DNA from: Leptidea sinapis | Taxonomy: Eukaryota; Arthropoda; Insecta; Lepidoptera; Pieridae | DNA: 64,000 nt | Reading direction: 5' to 3' | Assembly (NCBI RefSeq): GCF_905404315.1 | Contig: NC_066270.1 | Span: forward strand, 16,448,001-16,512,000 | Shown here: positions 45,401 through 51,800 of the stretch, in pieces | How positions within the stretch are numbered: the first letter of the stretch is position 1 | Layout: every line of letters starts with the position of its first letter | Position numbers and translations under genes: made by a program | Notes under the pieces: generated by a model | What the model saw: the letters and a program-made list of their open reading frames with translations, nothing else | Database searches by the model: none | What the model was told of the DNA's origin: nothing

Positions 45401-46740
45401 ACGTGACAACGAGGAAGTGTCATCAAAGTTAACACATTCAGAATGGTATAAAAGTGCGCATGAAGTGCATTTTATACGTTTTTGAGTAACATTTATACTA
45501 TTGCTGCACGCCTCACACTGTAAACCCATGGTGTATTTATTTCGCTTTAGTAATTTATTATAATCTCCAAAAAAATAAAATTAAGTAAATCTTGTTAAAA
45601 TAAATTGGGTAAATTTTATTATTTAATATGGCAACACTTCCGATGTCGAAGTCAAGAAGTCAAGATGATAGAAGACAATCACGGACTAGTAAAAAAAGAA
45701 GGACTCCGCGCCGTGACATTAGCAAGTGAAGAACCTTTATGCTAGTAGTGCGGTTACGGGGTATACCAGTTACACAATTTTTTCTCCCTTAAATAATCAT
45801 ATATCCACAAATACTTTTATATTATTGTTTTTACACTTTTTACAACGCACGACGGCATTTTTTAAATATTTTATTGCGACGCAAACTGATTTGTCACAGA
45901 CGATGACAAATCTCATAATGGCGGCTGATCGGCTTGTATTAGTGTAAGTGTATGCGTGGGGCTGTGTATTTACACGTTTATCGGCTTGTTTTGGTGACTC
46001 ACTGTTATGTAAGGTGACACGGAGTCCTTATTTTTTTACTCGTCCGTGGAAGACAATTTTAAATTCAATATTAAAGACGGCAAAAATTAAATGACGGGAG
46101 ATGGCCAAGGTTTTTTATTTACACTCCTTTTTGGACATTTTCGTGCGCACTATATGCGTGCATCATCCATGAATAGGGCCAATGTTTATATCACAATACT
46201 TATATATATGCGTTCCAGATTTGAATGTAGAAAAAAAATTGTAACAGTCTTTATAGCCGTAGTGTTTGCGACTAAAATAATAATATTTATATTAGAGTTC
46301 ATAGGGTGATTACTATTTTTGTTTATCAATCGGAAATCTTAAGATTGCACTTTACGCTATCGTCCAAACATAACTCAGGTCATTGATCTGCAAAATTATC
46401 AATAAATATAAATTGATACCGGTTGTAACTACATCAACACAATGGCTGATGAGATAACTAAATACACATTCGTAATTATTACTCTGTGGTCAACGACATA
46501 ACAAATTAATATGTTAGAAGATAAGATGTTACTAGATATTATTGATAAATTATTAATAATAGAATACCTTGTTGAGGTGATGTCATGTTAAAATGTAGGT
46601 AATATTATTATTAATGTCTCCTCACCAACATAGGACACAGCCAGCGCGGGCAAGGCCGACACAGCCACACAGAAGGCCCAGCACGTGAACAACTCCTCCT
46701 TGATCCGCGACCGAACACCCACCGCCTCCCTCCGCATCAT
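24120..46740 (-). CDS. WS/DGAT (WSD) family O-acyltransferase, complete eight-exon gene (gene-level entry)
   Basis: Host gene assembled by eye. Exons 46740-46626, 40730-40587, 39461-39241, 38257-37736, 35015-34674, 33063-32823, 31794-31495 and 24493-24120 join in matching phases with GT/AG introns to a 752-residue protein. The order is that of the WSD family (acyl-CoA:fatty alcohol or diacylglycerol acyltransferases): an N-terminal membrane helix, a first acyltransferase domain with the HHxxxDG site (here HHLLLTG, residues 199-205), a long linker, then the C-terminal domain (RAARALGVSSTDISL, VCLSLPVGGSPRR, VIQYADTVRITVMADARLTP). Likely an ER membrane enzyme of lipid or wax metabolism; the substrate cannot be told. 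The threonine in place of the catalytic aspartate is notable. No stop or frameshift is seen in any exon, despite about ten TE insertions in its introns. Confidence 0.85.
24494..24835 (-). other. WSD intron 7, 3' end
   Basis: Intron sequence without a recognised element, up to the tail of LINE family B at 24836. Confidence 0.5.
24836..26276 (-). mobile_element. Non-LTR retrotransposon family B, 5'-truncated copy
   Basis: Starts (3' end) in a short tandem tail, AAAAGGCATAAAAAGGCATA, followed by a 3' leader with GGCGCTCTGAGAGAGAAGAA and GCGGCGCAAGAAACTC. It contains one uninterrupted RT frame and stops abruptly at 26276, where RT begins without the endonuclease. Two further 3' ends of the same family are at 29357-29742 and 36196-37650. 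The repeated GGCATAAAA tail is characteristic of the family here. Confidence 0.87.
25049..26266 (-). CDS. Family B LINE reverse transcriptase (405 codons, uninterrupted)
   Basis: Open from the truncation point to a natural stop. Motifs: NQFGFTRGLSTINAGTRLI, IFCDLSKAFDCVHHETLLLK, GVPQGSILSPFLFLIYINDL, the catalytic LFADDTSLIF, then LGITLDKKLQWGPHI and the C-terminal IMTYGILLWGHA. FADD is intact and there are no stops or shifts, so the insertion is young. It lacks the endonuclease and the first RT blocks, so it cannot move on its own. The first ATG is an internal methionine of the original protein, not a true start. Confidence 0.9.
   Translation of the reverse strand: MNKNQFGFTRGLSTINAGTRLIEHIFDAWEESQDALGIFCDLSKAFDCVHHETLLLKLKHYGVKNRALNLLKSYLSERVQIVDVNGKRSSGKPVGIGVPQGSILSPFLFLIYINDLPFVVDDSHEIVLFADDTSLIFKVKRRADIDDEVSNALSKIVRWFETNNLHLNRKKTKCLRFITPNTAEVQTNVLINDQRLELVDTTVFLGITLDKKLQWGPHITHLADRLSSAAYAVRKIREYTNIATARLVYFSYFHSIMTYGILLWGHAADIDIVFALQKRAVRAIYQLGYRQSLKEKFKEINIMTVYCQYIYENLIYVHKNRHLFALNSDFHYYNTRNKGLLVTNSSRLHKIHNSFKGKCIHFYNKVPATVQALSINKFKCFIKKWLCRKSYYSTAEYLNDRTAWD
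26325..27020 (-). mobile_element. Family A LINE, copy 3 (3' end only)
   Basis: T run at 26325-26332, then ATGGAATAGGAGGACAAACG and the post-RT domain in frame (26950-26381: NRARQYFKPAHILALYKAQV, YHGECSEELFNLIP). Stops at 27020 in TATTCCGATA. A classical 5'-truncated insertion adjoining the truncated end of LINE B. Confidence 0.88.
27021..27559 (-). other. WSD intron 7, no element recognised
   Basis: AT-rich. Contains no open frame of interest and no match to other parts of the window, up to the piggyBac-like end. Confidence 0.45.
27734..30069 (+). pseudogene. piggyBac transposase (PGBD type), one intron, two frameshifts and a LINE insertion
   Basis: Cut-and-paste transposase of the DDE_Tnp_1_7 family. 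Start MANDR at 27734, donor AG|GTATGT at 27748, acceptor at 27957, then PLAAHEILDALEN in frame. The acidic N-terminus is followed by the catalytic core with the three aspartates in YSVDEAMIPYYG, VVFDNFF and MGGVDRSDE. The end is a cysteine-rich zinc-binding domain (CRQCHKKC ... CKKCDVGVCVKC), stop at 30069. Breaks: a one-base insertion near 28660, a one-base shift in the T run near 28950, and 29357-29742 (LINE B tail) inserted between KWYMPL and LTHMIDLAEHNAWQ. All key residues survive, so the decay is recent. Confidence 0.9.
29357..29742 (-). mobile_element. Family B LINE, 3' end inserted in the piggyBac transposase
   Basis: Begins with the AAAAGGCATAAAAGGC tail and matches 24836-25220 closely, including the last 70 codons of the RT in frame (KCFIKKWLCRKSYYSTAEYL). 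It ends abruptly at CTTATG before transposase sequence resumes. Dates LINE B activity after piggyBac insertion. Confidence 0.9.
30316..31092 (-). pseudogene. LINE fragment (RT C-terminal half), CR1/jockey type
   Basis: Minus strand. GVPQGSHLGPLFFIIFMNDL and KMYADDLKLYKKI (31017-30814), then VQSIRDLGVIVDRSLTFREH and SVVRSILEYNSCIWSS (30783-30415), then a further frame ending YLFNPDKPETKIF. Related to LINE C at 41-45 kb but clearly diverged. Two frameshifts. The TTAA within it at 30354 is part of coding sequence. Confidence 0.8.
31150..31335 (+). repeat. Continuous copy of the repeat that is interrupted at 18946-19576
   Basis: Contains ATATTCAACATACTAAGGAG and, farther on, AGTTACAGTAACAATAGATT then CCAATCTCCAATATGCTCTT, aligned with the two flanks of the 455-bp repeat at 19 kb. 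Non-coding. Confidence 0.6.
31495..31794 (-). CDS. WSD acyltransferase exon 7
   Basis: 300 bases. Acceptor TTGCCTACAG, donor A|GTGAGTATC, phase 1 at both ends. Residues 529-628: MVCLSLPVGGSPRRMAAVVE, then GAWAAQSRYGALTRSVPSPL and ERNTLWGQPVDNVLYWRPPQ. Corresponds to the (N)LP(V)G...R...S(N)VPGP region of WSD proteins. Confidence 0.86.
31795..32822 (-). other. WSD intron 6
   Basis: AT-rich with an AATAATAATTATTATTATTT run near 31940. A minus-strand stretch around 32512-32200 is partly open (ILFYTEQFYSLYLVLSQ-like residues) and might be an old coding remnant of a TE, but no family is recognisable. Confidence 0.4.
32823..33063 (-). CDS. WSD acyltransferase exon 6
   Basis: 241 bases from the acceptor ATTATAACAG to the donor ACAG|GTATAC, phase 0 entry and phase 1 exit. 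Residues 449-528: VTSWSRSVPRSSIERAARAL, then GVSSTDISLFATTESLRALF and LVTARAASEDFLYAFAEG. Matches the start of the C-terminal WSD domain (…ARxLGxTxNDVxL…). Confidence 0.86.
33181..34404 (+). mobile_element. Decayed mariner element with TA target duplication (WSD intron 5)
   Basis: 1224 bp between TA dinucleotides (33179-33180 and 34405-34406). Terminal inverted repeats CGTGGGTGACACTGAAAG at the left and, reading inward from the right, CCTAGGTAGCACTGAAAA. Contains a plus-strand mariner transposase remnant. Confidence 0.88.
33345..34340 (+). pseudogene. mariner transposase (DD34D type), broken
   Basis: Cut-and-paste transposase remnant with many stops and shifts. Pieces in order: ATIYNWFNEFKRGRSNLNDD with the GRPLTRTTEDN linker near 33450-33550, QQIRASLGIGMS near 33600, FDIVTGDESWIYCYKPETKR near 33790 (first aspartate), HHDNASAHCAKR near 34050 (second) and SPDLASCDFYLFP near 34125 (third), then a normal C-terminal stretch. 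The N-terminal DNA-binding region is the most damaged. An old, dead copy. Confidence 0.85.
34428..34662 (+). repeat. SINE-like repeat, copy 1 (next to WSD exon 5 splice donor)
   Basis: Matches 46938-47246 over GAGCAAATGAGACTTAACAT, GGTGACGAGCGCAATTG, GGGCGGGGCGTATCAATTAC and TAGTCCCTTATTGTCAT. It lacks about 85 bases of the middle. Its A/T end is about ten bases from the donor of WSD exon 5 at 34673, so the insertion just spared the splice site. Confidence 0.82.
34674..35015 (-). CDS. WSD acyltransferase exon 5
   Basis: 342 bases (114 codons, phase 0 both ends). Acceptor TTTAATTTCAG, donor AAAG|GTAAGAC. Residues 335-448: ILISPLVTVDPRKWPRRMLD, then YAFTMTKTTLTLPFKIRDE and ASVEGVRGLIEGYRAPRNLW, ending SLCGRK, which joins VTSWSRS of exon 6, the counterpart of the (S)GRRRV(A)W motif in this family. 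Linker plus start of the second domain. Confidence 0.85.
35016..36195 (-). other. WSD intron 4, right part
   Basis: AT-rich. Near 35490-35540 a GAAGAACGGGCGCAAGAAAT word recalls LINE tails. 36015-36175 is a more GC-rich patch with CGGCGCCCATCCCCTCCTCC, probably part of another repeat, not identified. No coding sequence. Confidence 0.4.
36267..37575 (-). mobile_element. Mariner-type transposon with intact transposase
   Basis: 1309 bp flanked by TA (36265-36266 and 37576-37577). Terminal inverted repeats AAGGGTGTCCAGCGGAAAAT at the left and AAGGGTGTCCAGCGGGAATT at the right reading inward. A single uninterrupted transposase gene fills most of it. Its insertion site in the LINE B tail is visible by comparison with the other LINE B copies. 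Confidence 0.93.
36373..37470 (-). CDS. Tc1/mariner-superfamily transposase, 365 codons, DD41D-like spacing
   Basis: DDE/D transposase that excises and inserts at TA. N-terminal helix-turn-helix region with RTWVQRFREEGTMINRPPPG and then RNPRKSVRKIAASTGIKKST (paired-like DNA binding). Catalytic residues in ILFSDEAHFHIGGYVNKQN, FQQDGATPHTS and RSPDLTPCDFFLWGYLKSKV. Counting between the second and third aspartates gives 41 residues, unlike the 34 of classical mariner and like the DD41D (rosa/Visitor) group. The start is the ATG giving MSVAMSHWSG; an alternative is the second methionine. No stop or frameshift, and the ends are intact, so this copy may be autonomous or very recently so. Confidence 0.92.
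   Translation of the reverse strand: MSVAMSHWSGAHRAYAVEQYLLNGNSPIRARRAFCLHYNIRRLSDGPSTQLIRTWVQRFREEGTMINRPPPGPSTSAATPERVAQVRQEILRNPRKSVRKIAASTGIKKSTVHTILKKKLKLHPYKMQIVQKLNENDYVSRERYARTALQRFRTPRTLGNILFSDEAHFHIGGYVNKQNMRYWNPNNPRERHQKSLHCPKTTVWCAISAQGIIGPYFFNQGETVDTSVYCRMIDEFLVPQLQVFPGRNNRTHFQQDGATPHTSRVSMSKLRDIFPGKLISKYGDIAWPPRSPDLTPCDFFLWGYLKSKVYCNNPRTISALQENIRREIDAIPQALCSRVFANMRVRLQECVTRNGRHLEDIIFKK
37736..38257 (-). CDS. WSD acyltransferase exon 4 (active-site exon)
   Basis: 522 bases (174 codons, phase 0 both ends). Acceptor GTGATTTCAG, donor AAAG|GTAAGCC. Residues 161-334: DYVSEIISKYFPTDHPPWQ, then YYILVRVHHLLLTGKQSLS. The histidine pair is the HHxxxDG active site of WS/DGAT enzymes, here HHLLLTG with the aspartate replaced by threonine. 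Later comes a hydrophobic stretch (GAFHVAGLVFISAASAL) that could touch the membrane, then a basic region (KKRSSERTPAITATKF). No frameshift. Confidence 0.86.
38258..39240 (-). other. WSD intron 3
   Basis: AT-rich intron. 38418-38505 (CGCGAGTGTAAGACGTGGCT and following) is a second copy of the repeat at 47250-47325. No other element recognised. Confidence 0.5.
39241..39461 (-). CDS. WSD acyltransferase exon 3
   Basis: 221 bases. Acceptor AAATATTTCAG, donor CAA|GTAAGTAT, phase 1 entry and phase 0 exit. Residues 87-160: VLNVDDIKRELTQHVIERRN, then GELMFPRLRHVLISCWGNY and NAVHRGRPVSESNLQ. Corresponds to the (L)D...L...L..R(L)...PR(L)R.. region ahead of the active site. Confidence 0.86.
39462..40586 (-). 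other. WSD intron 2
   Basis: AT-rich, non-coding, with the perfect hairpin at 40182-40239. No TE body recognised. Confidence 0.45.
40182..40239. repeat. Perfect 28-bp inverted repeat with 2-bp spacer
   Basis: Arms 40182-40209 (TAAGACAAACAATACTTATT...) and 40212-40239 are exact reverse complements around AA. A related word, AAGTATTGTCAGCTAGACAA, lies 20 bases upstream and may mark the original, pre-duplication sequence. Confidence 0.95.
40587..40730 (-). CDS. WSD acyltransferase exon 2
   Basis: 144 bases. Acceptor TTGTTTCAG, donor AAAG|GTAACTT, phase 1 both ends. Residues 39-86: VVRISKQLWLKLLSSRYPR, then DFIKHYTVRTLLDTQRNQG and IINVLLSVKG. An earlier possible donor, ACG|GTAAGG, would leave the wrong phase for exon 3, so the later one is chosen. 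Confidence 0.82.
40731..41130 (-). other. WSD intron 1, 3' part
   Basis: Nothing recognised between exon 2 and the tail of LINE C. Confidence 0.5.
41470..44233 (-). pseudogene. Family C LINE ORF2: endonuclease and reverse transcriptase
   Basis: Starts MIKALKVFYQNVRGLRTK at 44233. Endonuclease blocks are IIIATETWLTDGL, GGGVMICCKRN, VAYMPPDK and VLLCGDFNLSH, with the following part in another frame (43672-43130: LDLIFCNFQ, DNYHPSLEID). The RT frame 43191-41470 has GAGSDGIPPVFLKNCADTLA, NYRPISIHNSMAKIFEIVI, VIYTDFEKAFDRVDHIILQK, GVPQGSILGPLLYNSYLFD and FLMYADDKKIYYAI, then VRDLGVTLDSKLTMSEHIE. The YADD site is intact. Breaks lie near 43700 and 43150, so ORF2 is dead unless those are sequencing errors. 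Confidence 0.86.
44534..45529 (-). CDS. Family C LINE ORF1 protein (PHD finger, coiled coil)
   Basis: 331 codons, uninterrupted. An N-terminal Cys/His finger (CEACSNSINVTQKRIKCTSC, YHSECV, WKCPSC) of PHD type is followed by a long coiled coil (about residues 85-175, heptad-like EEIVAEIKSSLLKQIKDEV). Then comes a conserved RNA/DNA-binding region (RQSNIEIVGLPEAPNENPKT, KFVWVRNCQIFLRKNEES) resembling the FP25K-like domain common in insect LINE ORF1. Such proteins package the LINE RNA and help strand exchange. Start MGLQCEAC is at 45529. The ORF2 start lies about 300 bases downstream with no overlap. Confidence 0.87.
   Translation of the reverse strand: MGLQCEACSNSINVTQKRIKCTSCALLYHSECVNFDDTSSLSRNQWKCPSCLIKQRKVGDNSKTPVRSSKPQGSITQPSINVCNPSEISDLSPHLEQLLDKKLKTIKEEIVAEIKSSLLKQIKDEVKAISSQFNLIQESYQVLQNEHHDLKQDIVKLQADIVEKDDQISELRHSINKQQQWCRQSNIEIVGLPEAPNENPKTFMVEIAKHAGLELSFDEIEFAHRVQPFKSTPKRPKPLVIKLKHRITKDRILSGLRKTKGITTKDIGLSGSPTRFFVFEHLTPDNKSLLKESKDLAGKKSYKFVWVRNCQIFLRKNEESPAITINTKKDL
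45680..46048. mobile_element. MULE-like MITE with 9-bp target duplication
   Basis: 369 bp with terminal inverted repeats CACGGACTAGTAAAAAAAGA at the left and CACGGACGAGTAAAAAAATA at the right reading inward, about 32 bp each. GAAGACAAT flanks it directly on both sides (45671-45679, 46049-46057). Nine-base duplications are typical of Mutator-like elements. No coding capacity. Confidence 0.88.
46058..46625 (-). other. WSD intron 1, 5' part
   Basis: AT-rich, no element recognised beyond the MITE. Confidence 0.5.
46626..46740 (-). CDS. WSD acyltransferase exon 1 (N-terminal membrane helix)
   Basis: 115 coding bases. Start at the ATG pair 46740-46735, donor TTG|GTGAGGAG, phase 1 exit. Residues 1-38: MMRREAVGVRSRIKEELF, then CWAFCVAVSALPALAVSYV, a hydrophobic helix of about 19 residues preceded by basic residues, hence a signal anchor. 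The phase joins exon 2 exactly. Just upstream lies a GA-repeat and a TTTACAG acceptor-like site at about 46767, so a separate 5' untranslated exon probably exists further right. Confidence 0.72.
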
Positions 46741-46937
46741 ACAAGTGTATCTCTCTCTCTCTCTATCTGTAAACTGACATTGTTCACCGGTTTGAGAGTT
46801 CGTAGAATTAGATTCCTTCGTTTTTAAATTAATGTATACGGCTAGAAAGAATGTGACTGCTGTGGAAACGTCAAAAACATTGAGGTTGACAGTTAACCTC
46901 TACTTTGAGCAATGCACACACACCTACCACCTTTTAC

Positions 46938-47246
46938 AAGTGGGAGGCTCCTTTGCACAGGATGCCGGCTAGGTTATGGGTACCACAACGGTGCCTATTT
47001 CTGCAGTGAAGCAGTTATGTGTAAGCATTACTTTGTTTCGGTCTGAAGGGCGCCATAACTAGTGAAATTACTGGGCAAATGAGAGTTAACATTTTATGTC
47101 TGAAGGTGACGAGCGCAATTGTAGTGCCGCTCAGAATTTTTGGGCTCTTCAAGAATCGTGAGCGGCACGGCATTGTAATGGGCAGGGCGTATCAATAACC
47201 ACCAGCTGAACGTCCTGCTCGTCTCGTCCCGTATTTTCATAAAAAA
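46938..47246 (+). repeat. SINE-like repeat, copy 2 (most complete)
   Basis: About 310 bp from CACCTTTTACAAGTGGGAGG to a CATAAAAAAA end. Internal words: GTTTCGGTCTGAAGGGCGCC, CTAGTGAAATTACTGGGCAA, GGTGACGAGCGCAATTGTAG, GGGCAGGGCGTATCAATAAC. Copies: 34428-34662 (deleted), 53205-53520 (inverted), and a diverged relative near 52385-52565. It ends in an A run and has no ORF, hence SINE-like; no tRNA-like head recognised. Confidence 0.85.
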
Positions 47247-47249
47247 ACA

Positions 47250-47325
47250 CAAGTGACATGCAAATTGCGAGTGTAAGACGTAGCTTGTCACGCACACTAT
47301 AGTAATAAACCTGGCCTGTTCTCAT
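47250..47325 (+). repeat. Short repeat shared with 38418-38505
   Basis: ATTGCGAGTGTAAGACGTAG then CTTGTCACGCAC and AATAAACCTGG; directly follows the SINE-like tail. Confidence 0.75.
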
Positions 47326-47610
47326 CGGTTGTCTAACAGCAAGAGGCTCTATCGTATAAATGATAAGATGGTTATGAATTACGAAGTTAATAAGACCGTG
47401 GAAGATTATGAACTAAGTCAGTATTTTAAAGTGTTGTTTTTTGGACCAATCTTATACATAAGTATATTATATATAATATAGTATACCTATACAATGTTAA
47501 AACAATTAAACCACACTTTCCCTGAAATGTCTTATACGTACAGACTACTCGTTAAAAGTGACAGTAAGTGGTAATTCCGTTCGCCGGTTGATGAAATATC
47601 AAATAACCTA

Positions 47611-47867
47611 ACGGCCGTTCCCAATATTCAGTCTATCTCCGGTTGTGGCCTACTTGAATAAAAATCATAAAAATCGTAACTATCGTTGACTTTTCTGCCC
47701 CAATAAACTTATCGACGGTATCTCACCTTATCCGTAGACGCTGAATGCCAATGGGAGGACGTATAGCTTACCAGCGATAGAAGTTTGTATGGAAATTGCA
47801 ATTCACGCGTCCTAATATAAGGCGATAGCCGATAAGAAGGACTTATCAGGTAATTGGGAACGGCCGT
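47611..47867. mobile_element. MITE with 15-bp terminal inverted repeats
   Basis: 257 bp between ACGGCCGTTCCCAAT (47611-47625) and its exact reverse complement (47853-47867). Internal words GGACTTATC / GATAAG and similar give further partial pairing. No target duplication could be fixed with confidence. Confidence 0.75.
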
Positions 47868-47871
47868 AAAG

Positions 47872-48086
47872 CTGTGTTGCACCAACTGACTTTAGCAAAC
47901 ACCTTACAGTACCGATTTATTAAAAAATGTTTTGCACTTTAACTGTTAACCGTAACCGTCCAATCTTCGCCGGTTAAAGCTATTGTTAATGTTAAATAGC
48001 GACCAGTCAAAAGTTTCAAAAAAATATTCGATATTTATATATTTTTAACTTTAACTATGCCAAGGTATACGATTGTGCAACACATT
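47872..48086. repeat. Possible second small inverted-repeat element
   Basis: TGTGTTGCACCA at 47872 and TTGTGCAACACA near 48075 are inverted copies bounding about 215 AT-rich bases with GTTAA-rich inner sequence (CTGTTAACCGTAACCG, CCGGTTAAAGC). Short ends only, so it is a candidate. Confidence 0.4.
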
Positions 48087-48814
48087 CCGCAGTCTTTGTT
48101 AAAATCACCGTTACTATTATCGTTGACTTAAACTTAAACTATAACAGCTAATAATATGATACATACATACCAGCCTGAGCACTTATAGTTTGTTTGAAAG
48201 TTGTTGAGTAAATGTTTGAATGAAGTAGTGCTCTTAAACTGATGTCGGACGTGAACTCGTAATACTTTCACTTGAAGCTGTCACTGAGTACCTACGTCAT
48301 GTCAATGACATCATGGAATTCAATTATTTTGCCTAAATGTAATTATTATGATATTAGATGAGCTATATGACCAATTGTTTTCTAGTACAGCATTATCTTT
48401 CTCAAGTTTCTAAGTCGAATAAGCTTTATTCAAATAGACTTAACTAAGCGCTTTTGTATCGACATTATAAATATTAAATTTAAATTACGAAACCGGAAAA
48501 GTTGAGCTCGTGATAAGAAATACAAGAAACTCAACGGCTTTAAATCAAATGGAGTACTTTACAATGGCTTTAATATATATAACAAATTAAAAAGTGAATA
48601 AATGAATATATATTATATAGGTCAAAGTTGTGGTCCTTGAAGCATCCCTCGAAGGGATAACATGGTAGTATTTCATTATTATCCACAGTATTTATCTGAA
48701 CTGGAAATCGTTAAATGAACAGCCATGTGCGTTGTTATAATATTATTAAATATCGAAGTTAACTATGTATAATTTATTTAGTCAAAAAGGCTCTCAAATG
48801 GATTCTTGAACCGT
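48087..48814. other. Intergenic, nothing recognised
   Basis: AT-rich single-copy sequence up to the 3' end of LINE A copy 2. Confidence 0.5.
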
Positions 48815-51800
48815 CTTTTTTTTATGGAATAGGAGGACAAACGAGCGTACGGGTCACCTGTTGTTAAGTGATCACCGCCGCCCACAATCTCCACAATCAC
48901 AAGCAACACCAGAGGAATCACAGGAGCGTTGCCGGCCTTTTTTTGAAGGTACCCATGTCGTATCTTCCCGGAAACACCGCTCAAGGAAGTTCATTCCACA
49001 GCTTTGTAGTACGTGGAAGAAAGCACCTTGAAAACCGCACCGTGGAAGACCGCCACACATCCAGATGGTGGGGATGATATCCGAAATTGTGGCGTGTCGT
49101 GCGAAGGTGGTGTCGGCGGCAGTAATCAGGTTAAACAGCTATTCGGAAAACTCCCCGTGATAAATGCGGTAGAAGACACACAATGAAACGACGTCTCTAC
49201 GCAACGCCAAGTGATCCAGCCGTTCACAGAGCACTGGGTCCCCGACAATTCGAGCTGCTCTACGTTGCACGCGGTCAAATGAATCGAGCTGATACTGGGG
49301 TGCACCAGACCAGAGATGACAGCAATACTCCATGTGTGGCCGGACCTGCGCTTTGTAGAGCGCTAGAATGTGGGCCGGCTTGAAGTATTGCCGTGCTCTA
49401 TTAATGACGCCCAGTTTCTTCGAAGCCAATTTGGCTTTGCCCTCCAGATGGCCACGAAATTGGCAATCGCTCGAGATTTCAAGACCTAGTATTCCGATAC
49501 TAGGCGAGGCTTTAAGGGAAGTGCTGTCAATGAGCGGTGAAACGACAAATGGGGTTTTTTTGTGGTAAACGCGCAAACTTGCCTTCTGGGGGATAAATTG
49601 GACAAGGTGCAATTTACCCTATTCCGCGACCTTCTCAAGAGAGGACTCGATAGAAGACACAAATTTCTCCCGGCACTGCTCGACTACTTCCCGAGAGAGA
49701 CCTGCATGGCCCGTGTATACGGCATCACCAGTGTTGTCGTCTGCATAGCAATGTATGTTGGAGGTGTCCAACGTATCATTGATATGCAGAAGAAATAGCG
49801 TGGGAGATAGCACACAGCCTTGGGGCACTCCAGCATTCACGGGCTTCGGGTTGTAGCAATATCAGTCGATAACAACCTGTATGCTGCGCCCAGTGAGGAA
49901 GCTGGAGGTCCACTTGCACAAGCTCTCGGGAAGCCCAAATGATGGAAGTTTTGAGAGGAGCGCCTTGTGCCATACACGATCAAAGGCCTTCGCTATATCC
50001 AGGCTAACTGCCTTCCCCCTTGCTTTCAATAGCCGCCGCGGCCGCCCATCTATGTGTTAGGTATACCAGAACATCACCTGCCGACCGACCATGGCGAAAG
50101 CCGTACTGCCGGTCGTTGATCAACTGGTGACCCTCTAGGTATACCAAAGGCTGACGGTTAATTATGCTCTCCATGATTTTAGAGAGCAGGGAGGTAATAG
50201 CTATAGGTCTGTAGTTTGCCGGATCCGAACTATCTCCTTTTTTTTGGATCGGATGGACAAGGGCTGACTTCCATGAGTCAGGGACTACGCTTTTTGTATA
50301 TGAGTGCCGGAATAAACGCGTTAGCACGGGTGTAAACTCAGGAGCACATGTTCTAAGAACGATTGGAGAAATGCCATCCGGCCGACTTCCTGACGTCCAA
50401 CGAAAACAGAGCTCGCCTAACAGTTTTATGTGTGAACTGTAGGTACTTCAGGCATAGAGCTCTGACACCGCGGGATGGTCGGCGGTGTTTTTCCGTTGTC
50501 GTCAAGAGTCGAGTTGGTGGCAAAAAGAGCGCACAGGAGATCAGCTTTCTCTTTTGCCGTATGGGCCAGGGTGTCAATCCTCCGCAGCGGCAGGGATGGC
50601 TGGTTGAAGTTACCAAGAGCAGCTTTCGACAACGACCAAAACTTGCGTGTTCCGGTAGAGTAACTGGAAAGATGCTCGCCGATTTTGACGACGTGCTTCG
50701 ATTTCGCACGCGCGATTTGCCGCTTAAAAATCTGGAGGCATGGTTATATTTCCTCTTAAGAACTTTGCAGTTCGGATCCTTTGTGCCCAGCGCCGCAGCC
50801 CAAGTTCGAAACGCCTGTTTTTTGCAGTCAAATGCTGCTTTAACTGACGCATCGAACCACGGCTGTGATCTGCCACCAATCGGTACTATAGAGCTTGGTA
50901 TAAAAATATCCATGCCCTGTAGTATCACATCGGCTATTGCAACGGCGCCGGCACTAGTATCATCCGAAGGGATACAAACCTTGCCCCAAGGGTAGGATGC
51001 AAAAAAGGAACGCATTCTATCCCAATCTGCTGACTAGTAGTGCCAAACGCGACGGGTCGCTGGTGGTCTGTGACGTTGGCGTCGGATAGGCACTACACTC
51101 CTAACCAGGCAATGGTCGGACGTTCCGAGAGGGGTGTCGACAAAGACCTGGTAACCATCAGGATGTGTAGTCAGCAGAAGATCTAATAAGGACGGCATGT
51201 AGCTATCCACATCCGGGAGCCGCGTTGGCGACTCAACCGATTGGGACAGACCATACGCCAATGCAAAATTATGCAGAGATCGCCCTGCGTAGTCTGTGGT
51301 GCGTGATCCAAGCCATTCGGCATTGTGCCCGTTGAAATCACCCAAGACTACGATTTCAGCGGAGGGGATCTGTGCAAGCACGTCGTCAATTGCCGCTTGA
51401 ACGCAGCCCATGAGATGATCGGTTTCTGCGTTACCACTATGGGACCTATAGACACACGCATAGATGCGGACGCGGTCGTCTAAATCTACGCGGAGCCACC
51501 CGCCCTACCCTCAAAATTGCCGAGACGGCAACAGTAGATATCCTCCCTAACGTACACATATACCCCGGCATGAGGCAAAAAATTGTGCTCAATTTTGTAC
51601 CCGGGGTACGATAAATATGACGTATCGCTAGGTCGAGATATCTGCGTCTCCGTAAGGAAACACAATGCCGGCTGCGCCGTCTCAAGGTGGTGGTGGACGG
51701 CGTTTAAATTGCACTGAGTTCCCCTGATATTGCAAAAGTCCACGTTGAACGTGGAGCGGGGTGCCGTGGTGTTACTGCCTCGTTTGTCCTCGGTCAAGCG

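Larger units (their letters stand above)
41131..45600 (-). mobile_element. Non-LTR retrotransposon family C (nearly full length, CR1-like)
   Basis: About 4.4 kb in WSD intron 1, minus orientation: ORF1 (45529-44534) with a PHD-type zinc finger and coiled coil, ORF2 (44233 downward) with endonuclease and RT, and a 3' region ending in short TTTA repeats (GATTTATTTATTTAC near 41132). The PHD finger plus coiled coil in ORF1 is typical of insect CR1-type LINEs. ORF2 has a few frameshifts, ORF1 none. The exact 5' end (about 45600) is not fixed. Confidence 0.85.
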
